From positions 152,774,699-152,838,698 of the forward strand of contig NC_092050.1 of the NCBI RefSeq assembly GCF_003086295.3: DNA of 64,000 bases, read 5' to 3'. Origin of the DNA: Arachis hypogaea. Its lineage: Eukaryota > Streptophyta > Magnoliopsida > Fabales > Fabaceae. Below are positions 1 through 11,339 of this stretch, one piece after another. The position numbers and the translations under genes were made by a program. Each line of letters begins with the position of its first letter. Position 1 is the first letter of the stretch. The notes below the pieces were generated by a model, which was not told where the DNA came from, ran no database searches, and saw only the letters and a list, made by a program, of their open reading frames with translations.

Positions 1-353
1 AATTTTATTTGTGTAAATAGAGAACTTTGAAAAAAGTAAGCAAAATTGATAAGCGAGTATGTGCTCGGATTGATTGAAAATCGAGTTTGTTCTTGGATTG
101 ACTTTGTTCTCGAATTGATTTATTGATCAATTATGAGATGTGAAATATTATGATACGTAAAAGTAAAGCAATTCGAATGTATAAAGTACATACTTTATAA
201 AAAGTTACTATAGATTGAAATTTGATAAGAGGTATTAAATAAAATCTTAAACAAGATTGTTGAGATTGGTTCAAAAATTTAAATGTAAATCAAATTTTAT
301 GAACCTAAGGGGAGTATGAATTATTTTACTCGTTTCCCACAAACGGCGCCAAT
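1..353 (-). mobile_element. Ty3/gypsy 5' leader with primer-binding site
   Basis: Internal leader of a minus-strand LTR retrotransposon that continues beyond the left edge of the window. On the minus strand the LTR at 354-1003 ends in CA and is followed after a very short gap by TGGCGCCGTTTGTGG (338-352). This has the TGGCGCC form commonly seen as a gypsy-type primer-binding site in plants. No gag reading frame can be seen in the 340 bases available, and the rest is AT-rich and unremarkable. Confidence 0.6.
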
Positions 354-1003
354 TGTTCTTGCTGAGATTGGCCGGTGTATAACTCGTCCGCCGGTGAATA
401 CTTGTAAGCTCTCCGTCAAGATGATGTATACGTCGATAATGAGAGAATAAGGGGGTGGGTACCTGCGAAAGACACTCCGACGCTCAAGTCAGTAAGTGTT
501 TAAGAGATATATAATAATTCTATGAATATAGAATATTAGACATGAAATAAAACTTCTCATGTGTGTTTATAATAATTCTATGAATATAGAATGTAAAACA
601 TGAAAATAGAACTTATCATGCATTATGTTTTGAGATATAGAAATTGGTGCCTTTTATAAGCATAAAATTGATGAATGATATTCATGTTATGACCGTTTAG
701 TCATTAAGATGGAAATTTATAAGCATAAAATTGATGAATGATATTCATGTTATGACCGTTTAGTCATTAAGATGGAAATGATGGTCATTAAGTCGGTAAT
801 GAAGGTGTCGATTACAAACAAAGAATGAATGATAGTTAACGCCGAATTATAACTCATAATGCACAATAAAGATTGAGTTATAGAGTGACGGTTCAATTTG
901 TTTATTTATTTTATTAAGAATTCAATTATTTAATATTCTAAAATATAAATAATTAATTTGTCATTTTTTATTAAATATTAATTTATTCAATATAAATATT
1001 ACA
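354..1003 (-). mobile_element. 5' LTR of a Ty3/gypsy element
   Basis: A 650-bp block starting TGTTCTTGC and ending TATTACA on the plus strand, so it has TG...CA ends on both strands. It lies directly beside a TGGCGCC-type primer-binding site. The orientation makes it the 5' LTR of an element reading leftwards out of the window. It contains an exact 63-bp tandem duplication (653-778) and an imperfect direct repeat of about 55 bp (near 508-560 and 567-621). The second LTR and the target duplication lie outside the window, so the boundaries rest on terminal motifs only. Confidence 0.6.
653..778. repeat. 63-bp perfect tandem duplication
   Basis: Unit 653-715 is repeated without mismatch at 716-778. 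It begins TTTATAAGCATAAAATTG and ends AAGATGGAAA. It lies within the gypsy LTR. The lack of any difference suggests a recent duplication or ongoing slippage. Confidence 0.9.
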
Positions 1004-2092
1004 ATTTTGTTAGAAAACCAATTTTTTAAACCAACAATCAACCAACAGAGTTACAGAGCAATGGACCGGATTGACAAAGGTTGAAAGAAAAAAAGAAAAA
1101 TAAAAAAGGATAAATGTTGATGTCTTATTAACTCAAAAATGTTAATTTTCAACTTTTTCCCCTAAAACATACTAAGAATAATAAATTCTGGGGGATCACT
1201 ATTTAGTATTTTCCAAACTTTTCTTAACCCACATTAATGTTTGCAGCCATCCTACTTATATTATTACTTATTAGTGTTGCCGTATCTATGTAGCATATAT
1301 AGCCGTATGATAATTCCCCAATAAATTCTTTTGATTTTTTGAATGTTGTTATGTAGAAAAAAGATAACGTCAACAAAATGCCTCTAGCTAATTTCTCCGT
1401 ATAAAAATGTACAATTATACTTAGATGTGTATTAAAAATTAATTATTAAATCAATTATTTATATAAAATATATATTAAAATATAAAATATTTATTAAAAT
1501 TAAATTAAATAACATATATTTATATAAATATATAGTAATTAATTTAATAATTAACTTTTGAGGTATAAATAATATTTTTTATGAATGTACAAGTAATAAA
1601 TAAGCTTGTATACAATATAAAAAAAATATTCGAGAGACAATATAAATAAGTTCAAATTAAAGTAGCCTAAATTTATGTTAGTTTGCATTTTTAATAATTA
1701 TCACTTATTTTATTCTGTATTCTTTAAATATTATCTAATAATTGAATAATATTAAATATAATAAATGTGCACCTATGATGTTATATATATGAATTTATAT
1801 ATATTAAGTTAAATAAGATAACTTTAAAATATAATATCAGCCAAGTTTTTGAAATTACTTTTTGTCTTAAATTTAAATTCTAAATTTTAATAACTTTATT
1901 AAACTCAATCTTTTAAAAAGTGAAAATTTAAAATTAAAATTATTTTATAATAAAAAATTAACTAATATTAACTAATTAAAAATTAATTTTCTATACTTAT
2001 TCTATCGTTATCATTATTTTTTAACAATTATCATGTGTCAAAATTTGTTTATTTTCTTTGAAAATCTGATAACATTTGACATTTTAAAAGCT
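1004..2092. other. AT-rich intergenic DNA
   Basis: No coding or RNA gene and no structured repeat was recognised. The stretch is very AT-rich with short poly-A and poly-T runs. It is the upstream flank of the P450 gene at 2174. Confidence 0.6.
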
Positions 2093-2100
2093 TATAAAAT
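2093..2100 (+). promoter_or_regulatory. Probable TATA box of the CYP96A-like gene
   Basis: TATAAAAT lies about 75 bases before the start codon, which would give a 5' UTR of roughly 45 bases. No other element was identified. Confidence 0.45.
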
Positions 2101-2173
2101 AAACCTAGAATAAGAAGGAGAATCAAATTTAACAAATCCTACAAAGCAAGCTAGTTAGTTTGATCAACCAAAA

Positions 2174-3727
2174 ATGTCAATGGCCATGCTATTCTTCTAT
2201 GCAGCAACAATTGCATCCATAATAATAACAATAATCCTCCTAGTCCTCCATGTTCTTGATCGCAAAAGAAGTTGTAAAGACCCTCTTTTCATAGATTGGC
2301 CACTCTTTGGCATGTCACTTCAACTTTTTTACAACTTGTCCCAAATTCATGATTTCTTAGCAAATGTCTTGAATCGCAAAGGAGGCACTGCTGAATTCAT
2401 GGGACCTTGGTTCACCAACATGAACTTCTTGCTCTCTACCGATCCCATGAACGCTCATCACGTATTCAGCAAGAATTTTGAAAACTATGTCAAGGGACCC
2501 GAGTTTCGCGACGTTTTCGATGTTTTCGGCGACGCCATAATCGTGACGGATGATCTTGAGAAATGGAGATACATGAAGTCTTTCTTCCTTTCTCTGATCA
2601 AGCATAAAGGTTTTGATATCTTCTTCGAGAAAACGATTCAGAACAAGGTGAAGAATAGTTTGCTTCCCATGTTGGATCATGCATGGTTGCAAGGAACAGT
2701 GTTGGATCTTCAAGATGTCTTTTGTAGGTTCACATTTGATTTCACAAGCTTGATGGTGTTAGGGTTTGATCCCAAATCCCTTTCCCTTGGATTCCCAACT
2801 GTTGAAGCTGAAAAGGCTTTTGATGAGATTGAAAAATGCTTGTTCTACAGACAAATGGTGCCGAAAAGTGTTTGGAAGTTTCAAGAATGGCTCCAAATTG
2901 GTAATGAGAAGAAGATGGCGAAAGCGCTCAAGGTTTTCGACCATTTCCTTTGTACTCAAATAGCTTCTAAACTCGAAGAGCTAAGCAAAACTAAGAAAAC
3001 TATGAATGCAAAGAGCGATAAAACTATTCGATTCGGTAGCTTTCTTGCTGAAGCTACAAGATACGAATCGCTCGATGCGAAACTTTTAAGAGATTATGGA
3101 TTTAATTTTTTTGCTGCCGGAAGAGATACCATTGCCTCAGTTCTTACGTGGTTCTTTTGGCTTGTTGCTTCGCATCCGGTAGTAGAAGCTAAGATTCTGG
3201 AAGAAATAGATAAAGTTTTTGGCGCTGTTGACAGAGAAAATTACAAAATTTTAAGCACAGAAGATGTCAAGAAGCTAGTTTATCTCCATGGCGCTTTGTG
3301 TGAAGTTTTAAGGCTTTTTCCTCCAATACCTATGGAGCGCAAGAAACCAATCAAAGATGACATACTTCCAAGTGGACATGTTGTGGATTCGAATACGAAT
3401 GTTGTATTTTCTTTCTACGGAATGGGGAGATCGGAAGAAATTTGGGGGAAGGATTGCTTGGAGTTCAAGCCAGAGAGATGGATGAATGAAAAAGGAGGAA
3501 TCGTTCATGTTCCTTCTTACAAGTTCATTAGCTTCAATGCAGGACCAAGGACTTGTTTGGGTAAAGATATGTCTTTCATTCAAATAAAGATTGTTACATC
3601 TGCTATTTTGCAAAATTATAGGGTTAGAATTGTGAAAGATCATTCTGATGAAGTTACACCGACCCTTTCGATTATTCTTCTTATGAAGCATGGTTTGAAG
3701 GTCAAGATAACAAAAAGACAAGCTTGA
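2174..3727 (+). CDS. CYP96A-type cytochrome P450 (MAH1-like), intact, intronless
   Basis: A 517-residue, single-exon P450. Residues about 5-27 form a hydrophobic ER-membrane anchor followed by a basic stretch (DRKRSCK). The I-helix motif AAGRDT lies near residue 314 and keeps the conserved acid-threonine pair. The K-helix EVLR (ExxR) is near 377, FKPERW near 432, and the haem loop FNAGPRTCLGKD has its ligand cysteine at residue 461. Length and motifs fit CYP96A, the family of Arabidopsis mid-chain alkane hydroxylase MAH1 (cuticular wax pathway, ER), but the substrate cannot be read from sequence. The segment before the I-helix (about 270-305) is unlike the other two P450s here and may be a relaxed loop. 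The first ATG is used; a second in-frame ATG follows at codon 3. An AATAAA lies at 3747. The gene points away from the other two P450s. Confidence 0.9.
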   Translation: MSMAMLFFYAATIASIIITIILLVLHVLDRKRSCKDPLFIDWPLFGMSLQLFYNLSQIHDFLANVLNRKGGTAEFMGPWFTNMNFLLSTDPMNAHHVFSKNFENYVKGPEFRDVFDVFGDAIIVTDDLEKWRYMKSFFLSLIKHKGFDIFFEKTIQNKVKNSLLPMLDHAWLQGTVLDLQDVFCRFTFDFTSLMVLGFDPKSLSLGFPTVEAEKAFDEIEKCLFYRQMVPKSVWKFQEWLQIGNEKKMAKALKVFDHFLCTQIASKLEELSKTKKTMNAKSDKTIRFGSFLAEATRYESLDAKLLRDYGFNFFAAGRDTIASVLTWFFWLVASHPVVEAKILEEIDKVFGAVDRENYKILSTEDVKKLVYLHGALCEVLRLFPPIPMERKKPIKDDILPSGHVVDSNTNVVFSFYGMGRSEEIWGKDCLEFKPERWMNEKGGIVHVPSYKFISFNAGPRTCLGKDMSFIQIKIVTSAILQNYRVRIVKDHSDEVTPTLSIILLMKHGLKVKITKRQA

Positions 3728-3746
3728 GTAATGAATTTCAGTTTCA

Positions 3747-3752
3747 AATAAA
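3747..3752 (+). terminator. Possible polyadenylation signal
   Basis: AATAAA begins 20 bases after the P450 stop codon in T-rich sequence. The motif is common in AT-rich DNA, so support is weak. Confidence 0.3.
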
Positions 3753-3860
3753 TGTATGAATGATATGTTGCTCAATAGTCAAAACTATATGTCATGGCAT
3801 AATGTATGAATAATGAATGTACGTGTGTTTTCATAATGTATAATAAGATGCAATAATGTT

Positions 3861-3975
3861 AGAGAAAAAAAGACATAATTTATCTTATTTAATATTTATT
3901 AATTATTGTGATAATTGATGAATATTAAATAAAATAAATATTAGTTGTTTTTGTTTAATTTTTTTATTATTAAAT
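3861..3975. mobile_element. Short hairpin MITE (copy 1)
   Basis: About 110 bases that fold back on themselves: arms around TTATTTAATATTTATTAATTA and its imperfect complement ending AATAAAATAAATA. A closely similar hairpin with better-kept arms occurs at about 61117-61223, which shows it is a dispersed family. Ends are approximate and no clear target duplication was found for this copy. Confidence 0.5.
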
Positions 3976-5385
3976 ATTTTTTAATAAAATGTGTAAAACT
4001 AGGTTGTGATAAGCAAGGAAGGAAATAAAGTTTCTCTTGCTTATTCAGCAATTATGTTTTTTTTTTTTTCATTTTATCGGTAGCTTTGTATTTGTACTGA
4101 ATATTTTTAGATGAAAATTAATTTCTACTGAAAATATTAATAATTATTGGAAAATAATAAAAATATTTTTAGAATGAATTTTTGTTAATTTTTTATTTTA
4201 AAATTTTTTTATTTAATAATAAAAAGTATAATAGATAAAAATTAATCAATAATTTTGTTGAAAACGGGACTAAAAGATAAAAAAAAAAATAATAAAAAAA
4301 ATTATAAAAATATAACTATTCGAGATAAAAAAATCTCTTTGCAGTCATCATCTAAAATAGACCTTAAGTCTACTTTGTGAAATATGTAAAAAATGATATC
4401 CTGCTCTTTTACTTAACCTGCCTATTCGTAGTAAACTAAATATTTTAAAAAAGACAATTTTTAATTTTAGATAATATATTATATATTTGCTCACACAGCT
4501 AATATTTTTAAGAGTTGTTATTAACTATTTAATATTTCCAATGTTCGAATCTGGATGTTGCAAAAAAAATTAGGTTCATAAAATATTTTAGTATTTATAC
4601 AAATAGAGAACAAGGCCACAAATGCCAAACAGGATATTTTGTCAAAAAAATTAGTTAGTGCTTAGTGGGTTTGGATTAAAGTTATTACATTTGTACCCTA
4701 TCAAAAATAATAAACTTATTACATTTGTAAACATTTTTGTTGAAATATATAAATATTAATACATAATAGTTAGATAAACTAAAAATAATTAAGATTTTAA
4801 ACACAATTTTCACAGCTATTTCATCAATGTCTCTATTTTTTTTATTATTTTCAGATTACACAATAGATGTGACTAGATGTGTTGACTACAAATTAGATAA
4901 ATAGAAATGGTGATTTGTCTTTTGTATTTTCTTTTATAAATAAGTTTGTTTTTTTTAAGTATTTTAATATTTTTATTCTGACAGAATAACTACATAAGAC
5001 TATCCCAAATTCTCAAGATTATTGTTCAAGGCAATTAATTTCCAATGAAATCATCACATAGCTTTTGGTTCTTTAGATTCCAATAAAGACTGAAGAGCTC
5101 TATACAAAACCCCTATTTGGAGGTCGGATGAATTTCGGCCATAAATGGATAAACCAATTTCCATGGTGAGAAAGTATAGAAAACGGCGTTTTTTCTGAAT
5201 GACCTAAATAATTATAATAAGAGGTTAAAAAAATTAATTTTAATTTTAAAAATCAAATTTTAAATTAATTAGGTTTAATTATAATAGAAAGAAAGTTAAT
5301 TTTAATTTTTTTTTTATTTTTTCAGCAACCACTTTCTTGCAATTCTGTATCGTCGTCGTTGCTGTATCACGATTTCGGTGTCCCT
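3976..5385. other. AT-rich intergenic DNA
   Basis: No gene or well-defined repeat was recognised. The sequence is AT-rich with homopolymer runs. It separates the first P450 from duplication unit A. Confidence 0.5.
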
Positions 5386-5696
5386 CGCAACTGCTATGTC
5401 ATTACTTATTTTTTATCAATTAAGTCAGATGTTCATTTTACTATGTGGATGGTTCTTTTTATTTTAAAATAGATATTTATTTGGATATATTATTGATTTT
5501 CACTTTATTTACTTGATTTTGTATACACATGTGTTCGCAGGATGTTCATTTTACTATATATGCGGATAATTTTTTTTATTAAAACGTGGATGTTCATTAT
5601 TAAACACCACTAAAAAAACTCCAATTTCTTCTCCCTCTAGCTAGTATATGATTTGAAAAAGGAACCAGCTAGGTACAAACATGATAAAAATGCAGG

Positions 5697-6014
5697 AGAC
5701 TCACGGTGGGGAGGGTGGTAACACAGTGATGGACCGAGTCGGGCTTCGCCGTTGAAGAGGCGCAGCAAAGAGGATGATCAACGCTAGTTTGAAGCTGCAG
5801 CAACAATCATACTGGATAGAGACATGACATTGAGGAGAAAGCTGGACAAAGGTGCGTCGCGACAACAACAGAACAAAAAAAAAGGTGATTTCGTTGCGGT
5901 GACGGCAGGTAAATGCGGCATTGAAAAGCTTCGTACCGGTCACAATGAGCGGCGTCACAAGAAAGGCAGTGATGAACGTCGTCATAGGAGCTCCGGCAGT
6001 AGAATAGTTATGGT
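5697..6014. other. GC-richer relic, unit A
   Basis: A locally GC-rich stretch, aligned to 13500-13800 in unit B. Both copies leave a minus-strand frame beginning MTTFI/MTTLI open for part of its length, but the frames are broken differently and the predicted proteins are low-complexity. I do not recognise a family. It is more likely untranslated or transposon-derived sequence than a gene. Confidence 0.3.
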
Positions 6015-6734
6015 TAAATTAGAATTTAGAATAGATAAACATAAAAATAAGTAAATGTATAATTAGGCCTATAGATGCAGCCCGTTATTCATAATTTCCA
6101 TTATTATTTCTATCCAACTTGGACACAGTAAAAATAAAAATAATAATAAAAAACAACACAGGAACAAATAGGATAACCATCTTGACCCCAAATAAAAAAA
6201 CATTTAAAACAATTTCAGGCAATCAGGCCTAAGTAGTTGGTCGAGATGTTTTCTTATTATTAGTATTTTGTTGTTATAAATCTTAAAATATCTCTAAATT
6301 TTAAGACAGGAAGTGAGTCATATCTGATTGGGACTCAATTCGAATTTGATTAATGAACAATTCAATAAACTGAATTATGAGCTTGTGAGACACCGCGCCC
6401 ATGTTGAATAGCTTAATAAGGACGGTGGTCATGCTTAATGGCTAGATATGGGACTCCAAGGGCTGGGATGGTACGATATTCGGCAAGGCTTGGAAGGAAT
6501 GAGCGGAGTGGTGACCAGTTGCAATGAAGGAAAGAATCAAGGACAACGCCATCGACGGTGGGGATGCCTTTGCTAGAGCAAGGTACTTGAGCCATGTTGA
6601 ACCGGACTTGTTGTCGGAGCAGATTAGAGCATGGTGGGGACAGACCGACAGAGAGAAAGAGAGTGTGTGTGAAGGGTTTGGGAATGAAAGTGGCTGGGAT
6701 AAAAAAGAGCAAGTTGAGTTGTATACATCATAAA

Positions 6735-6873
6735 GTAAAAGTCTACGGCAGCAACTTTCTTAAATTCTGGTCAGCATATAATCAGTAAAGAAAAGTGAAT
6801 CATTGGATGAAATCTCACACTAATCTCATTGATAGCTACAAATCACAAAAGTTACTGACTCCTAACATTTCTC
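6735..6873. mobile_element. Mutator-type MITE, family 1 (copy in unit A)
   Basis: 139 bases with imperfect terminal inverted repeats, left arm carrying GGCAGCAACTTTC and right arm GTTACTGACTCC. It is bracketed by CATCATAAA (6726-6734) and TATCATAAA (6874-6882), a 9-bp target duplication with one mismatch. Unit B has the single uninterrupted site TATCATAAA at 15121-15129. Nine-base duplications are typical of Mutator-type elements. Relatives are at 7184-7339 and 56524-56683. Confidence 0.8.
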
Positions 6874-7183
6874 TATCATAAAATTATTTTTTTTTTAAAA
6901 TTTAAGTTGATAAAAAAATAACATAAATAATTATATTTTTAATACAATCTAATTATGTATTCTGCACTCATTTCAGAATTTCATTGCTTCTTGTTTCTCT
7001 AATTATTTAACAAAATTATAATATGATATTAACAAAAAATTCAATCCCTAATTAGTTAAAAAATCACACACTTTATTATGATAAATTATATAATTGAAAC
7101 AAAGTAGATAGCCTTATTATTACCTTTGTTTTTTTTTTTCCTTTTTTTTTTCACACTCCAATTCCATCACAGTGAACATTATA

Positions 7184-7339
7184 AGAAAAGTTTAGGCCAG
7201 CAACTTTTATGTTTTGTGGTCAGCACTTAACCATTAAAAGAAAAGTGAGTAATTTTCTATTATTTGATGTAATCTCACACCATTGAAAACACTATTGATG
7301 GTTACAAAACACAAAAATTGCTACTCCTAACACTCCTCG
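7184..7339. mobile_element. Mutator-type MITE, family 1 (second copy in unit A)
   Basis: 156 bases, same family as 6735-6873 (GGCCAGCAACTTTT near the left end, AAATTGCTACTCC near the right). Flanked by AACATTATA (7175-7183) and AACACTATA (7340-7348), a 9-bp duplication with one mismatch. The empty site in unit B is at 15419-15427 (TACATTATA). It lies about 90 bases beyond the stop codon of the P450 pseudogene, in its 3' flank. Confidence 0.8.
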
Positions 7340-7429
7340 AACACTATATTACTCATTTAATTTCCCTAAATTACATAAACAGAATGCGTGCTATCTTATC
7401 ACATTTGATATAGAAATTCGTTGATCAAA

Positions 7430-8934
7430 TTAGAATTGTCTTTTTGTCATCATAACCTTTAAGCCATGCTTCATAAAAAGGACAGTGGAATGAGCTGGGG
7501 TAGTAGGATGATTTTCCACCACTTGTATATGATAATTGCGCAAAATAGCAGATGCCACCATTTTCATTTGAATAAAAGACAAGTCTTTTCCCATGCATGT
7601 CCTTGGACCTGCATTAAAACTAAAAAACTTATAAGATGGAACACGTATTGTTCCTCCTTTCTCTGAAATCCATCTCTCTGGCTTGAACTCCAAACAATCT
7701 TTTCCCCAAATAACTTCAAACCTTCCCATTGCATAAGTAAAAAACAAAATAATTGTATTTGGATTAACACGATGACCACTAGGAAGTGTGTCACATTTCA
7801 ATGATTGCTTACGTTCAATAGGAACAGCTGGATATAGTCTCAAACTTTCACATATAGCACCATGCAGATAAACTAGCTTCCTTACATCTTCCTTCCCTAA
7901 AACTTTGCGTTTCTCCCCGTCATTTGCGCCAAAACTTTTTCGATTTCTTCAAGAATCTTGGCCTCCACTAATGGATGTGTTGCAACGAGCCAAAAAAACC
8001 ATGTAAGAGCCGAAGTTATGGGATCTCTCCCGGCTACAAAAAGATTGAATACGGCATCTCTTAGAAACTTATCATCATGGACCATTTTGCCCTTTTCTTC
8101 ACCCATCATCATGATAGCACTAAGCAAGTCATCACCACTACTTTTGTTGCATTCATTTAACTCTTGGCGCTTAGTTGCAATGCATGAATATAGAAATCGG
8201 TCAAAAACTTTGCATGCTTTTGTCATCTTCTTCTCCTCACCAATTTGAAGCCACTCTTGAAACTTCCAAACACTTCTTGGCACTATGTGTCTATAGAATA
8301 TGGACTCCTCAATTTCGTCAAAAGCCTTCTCAACTTCCACCAACGGAAACTCAATTGAGAGACTCTTAGGATCATATCCTAAAACCATGATGCATGTCTC
8401 GTCGAACATTAATCGACTAAACACGTCTTGAAGATCCAAAACATTTCCGTGTAACCATGCATGATCAAGTATCGGAAGCAAGCTATTCTGAACCTTCTCT
8501 TGAAAGGTTTTCTCCACCGTCGTCTCAAAACTCTGTTGCCGGAGCAAGAAATGATGCATGGTCCTAAGGTATCTCAATGACTCTGAATCTGCAGTCACAA
8601 TACCGTCTCCAAAAGCTTGGAAGATCTCGCGAAACTCTGGGCCCTTGACATAGTTGTCAAAGCTTTTGCTCATTATGTGATGAACATTCATGGGGTCACT
8701 AGTCACCATATAGTTCACTTTGGTGAACCATGGCCCCATGAATTCACCGGTGCCTCCTTTTTGTCTCAAAACATTTGTTGCAAAATCATGGATATGCCAC
8801 AAGTCGCTAAGGATTTGTCGTAACATGCCAAGGATTGGCCAATCTATCAACAGAGGGGTTCTACAATATCTTCTGCGATGAAGAACATGTAGGAATAGGA
8901 GAATTATTGGTAGAATGAGGAACAATGTGGCCAT
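7430..8934 (-). pseudogene. CYP96A-type P450 with a one-base frameshift
   Basis: Near-identical to the intact P450 at 15509-17014, but unit A has four A residues at 7931-7934 where unit B has five (16010-16014). The frame shifts after EEIEKV, about residue 332, and stops a few codons later. The truncated 345-residue product keeps the anchor and the I-helix but loses the ExxR helix and the haem cysteine, so it cannot bind haem. All sequence downstream of the shift remains open in the other frame to the proper end, including FNAGPRTCMGKD, so the lesion is recent, polymorphic in the population, or a sequencing error in a homopolymer. Like the B copy it has AGRDP in place of AGRDT. A TATATATAAC motif lies upstream. 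Confidence 0.9.
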
Positions 8935-9023
8935 TTGAAAAGTTTGGGGATCGGATAGGATTATGCAACTTTTTTATATTGGTACGTATATTTGCTGTGT
9001 CGATGAACTCTTGCCAGCTACGG

Positions 9024-9033
9024 TTATATATAC
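9024..9033 (-). promoter_or_regulatory. Probable TATA box, P450 of unit A
   Basis: On the minus strand TATATATAAC lies about 90 bases before the ATG at 8934. It is conserved at the equivalent place in unit B (17105-17114). A second TATA-like run (AATATAAAAAAG, near 8971-8982) is closer to the ATG. Confidence 0.4.
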
Positions 9034-10835
9034 AGATGGAAGGATAACGCCTAAAGTGCCTACTGTTAGAATTATTAATAAGGTAGTAACTTTTGTAATT
9101 TATAGTTATTAATTAGTGATTATTAATATTTTTAATAGTGTAAAATTATATCTAATGCTATATGATTATTCATTTTTTTTATTAGTTAAGTGCTGTTCAA
9201 ATCTTAATAAAAATATTGATTCTCTAACTTTTTTTTATTGAATTCTTTATAATTATTTATGTTAAATTATTAAAAAAATATCTGAAAACAAAAATATACT
9301 TTTATATATGAGCATGATTAATTTTTTTAATTGTTGACTTAAATTTAATTCTTGATTATTATCTTAATTTGTTATTTCTAATTTTAATGTATGTGTGGTT
9401 TTCTTTTTTTTGACCTTTTTCAATAAAAATTTGCACAATAGCAATTTTCTAATTGGTAAGGATTAAGGTGATTTTGGTAGATTTGTAATTAAAACTTGTA
9501 TTTTTATTTATATTTTACTATTGATTTTCTAAAATTCAAATAAAATAAAATAATATTAATTTTATTCTCATCAAAAAACCTAAATTGATAAGTAATTTTA
9601 TTTATTCATTTTATTATTTATACTCATAATAAATTTATTTTATATTAGTCAAATTATAAAACAACTTAGATGATTATATTTAGGTATAATTATTTGTCCA
9701 TCTTTATAGTTTAACTAAATTTTTAATTAGGTCTTTATATTTTTTTTTATTAAGTTACTACCGTAATAAAAAGTATTAGAATTAACAAAATATTTTATTA
9801 AACTATACAAAATATTAAGTTAAGTGTTAGGTATATTTATTTTGTTTAATAGAATATTTCATTAATTCTAATATTTTTATTATAGTAGAAACTTAATTAC
9901 AAAAATTGATATGATATAAAAATTCGATAAAAAAAATATAATTTAATTAAAAATTTAATAAAATTATAAAAATTGACAGAATAATTAAATTTTGTATTTA
10001 TTTATATCGCTACACGTAATATATATACAACCGATAAAATAAAATAGAAAAATTTCCTAACACCTTATCCAGGAGCAGTCTTTGTTCCATCGATGAGAAC
10101 CTGTCCTCGTAGCTATACTTCCTCAACGTGTCCACAATCTTGGATTTGGAATCTTGGATTTAGATATATATGAGTTTAATTAACTGTTTAAGTGTATGTT
10201 TTGTTTAATGTTTATCATTCAAAAGTAATTCTTTTTGCAACTTCGTTTGGTAATCAATAAGGATTCTGCAGCTAACTCTTTTTTAGGCCACACTCTAAGG
10301 TTTACGAAAAAAATATTCATAATATAGCAAAAAAATTCAGAGCTTTCCTCTTCACCAAAATCAAAGCTTCAATGCTCGGCCATAGCGGATGTGAACTGTA
10401 GAAAAGTACACTTGCTACTACTACTCCACTACGATTCAAAATCCAGTGCTAGTTTGGATAAGATGAAAAATGAGTTTGTTTGGAATGTTGATCTCAAGAG
10501 TAAAGAGGAACAATTTCCTATTTTTTATTCTAGTCACAATTAGGTCTAAATGCTTGCCAAAAACCTAGAATTCTTATTTCGATTGCAATAACTATAACTC
10601 AATCATAATCATAATCACATCAATAGCAATCTAAAACCATAATTACAAGTTTAGAATAAGACGTAAACCAGATTTAACCACACCTCTTCTTATTCTTGCA
10701 GTTGTCGTTGATCCTGCTGCGCAAATAGTGGACATGATGTGAGTTATAAACTTATAATATGGTAGACAGATATAAACAGCTTCAAATACTACTTTGATCA
10801 AATGCATTTCATTCTAAAAGCGCTAAAGTTCTCAC

Positions 10836-11022
10836 CTGCCACAGAATGCAGCCCAACGAAGAGCAGCCCATCCATTTACATCGCGGAAGTTCACATTTAC
10901 ACTAGAAATTATTGTGGATTGTGAGGCCCAATCATAACCAAGAGCAGCCGTAAGATGAAGTACTCCTTGGCCACCCTCATCCAATACATGGGATTTAAAC
11001 AAGTACTTTTCATTCAATCCTT
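10836..11022 (-). pseudogene. CAMTA ankyrin-repeat exon fragment
   Basis: One exon's worth of a calmodulin-binding transcription activator. The frame reads SHVLDEGGQGVLHLTAALGY then NFRDVNGWAALRWAAFCGR, matching the ankyrin region of plant CAMTA proteins, and ends at GGCAG|GTGAG, a good donor site at the place where this family has an intron. The neighbouring exons are not recognisable in the flanks, and neither the CG-1 DNA-binding domain nor the IQ motifs are present. The usual LHWAAFCGR reads LRWAAFCGR here. It is an isolated, intron-bounded fragment, so it came from genomic DNA rather than from a cDNA. It probably has no function. Confidence 0.75.
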
Positions 11023-11339
11023 TTTACAAGATAATTAACAAAATAAACAACAAGAAGATTCTTTAAATAATTAGGTATTCAATTTACTAGGTAGAGTATA
11101 TCTTTCTTTAGACAACTTAGCATATAAACAAGTCAACTGCAAACTAAAATGCAGTAAATGTAGTTTGATTTTCCCAGCATAAAATGTAAGCATTCAAGTC
11201 ATGACATTGATGAAAAAAGAAAACAAAGAAGGCATGTCCTTGCTGGATTCACATTGGGAGCTAAGCTAGTTTTGAATTTCAAAAATGCACAATAATGAAC
11301 ATGCAGTAATTATAATAATAAGTACCAAAGAATCATCAT

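Larger units (their letters stand above)
5386..10345. repeat. Duplication unit A
   Basis: About 5 kb that aligns collinearly, in the same orientation, with 12398-21770 (unit B). The shared blocks are 5386-6060 with 12398-13860, 6170-6720 with 14170-15120, 6920-7180 with 15140-15420, 7350-9060 with 15430-17110, 9060-9590 with 17370-17740, and 9590-10345 with 19950-21770. Unit A carries the frameshifted P450 and two MITEs absent from B. It is much shorter than B because B has several larger insertions. Confidence 0.85.

Noticed and set aside
6413..6733. Frames in both strands upstream of MITE 6735 that might be a conserved gene in the A/B unit
   Set aside because: The three copies of this segment (units A, B and 63226-63665) break in different frames, so there is no sign of protein-level conservation.
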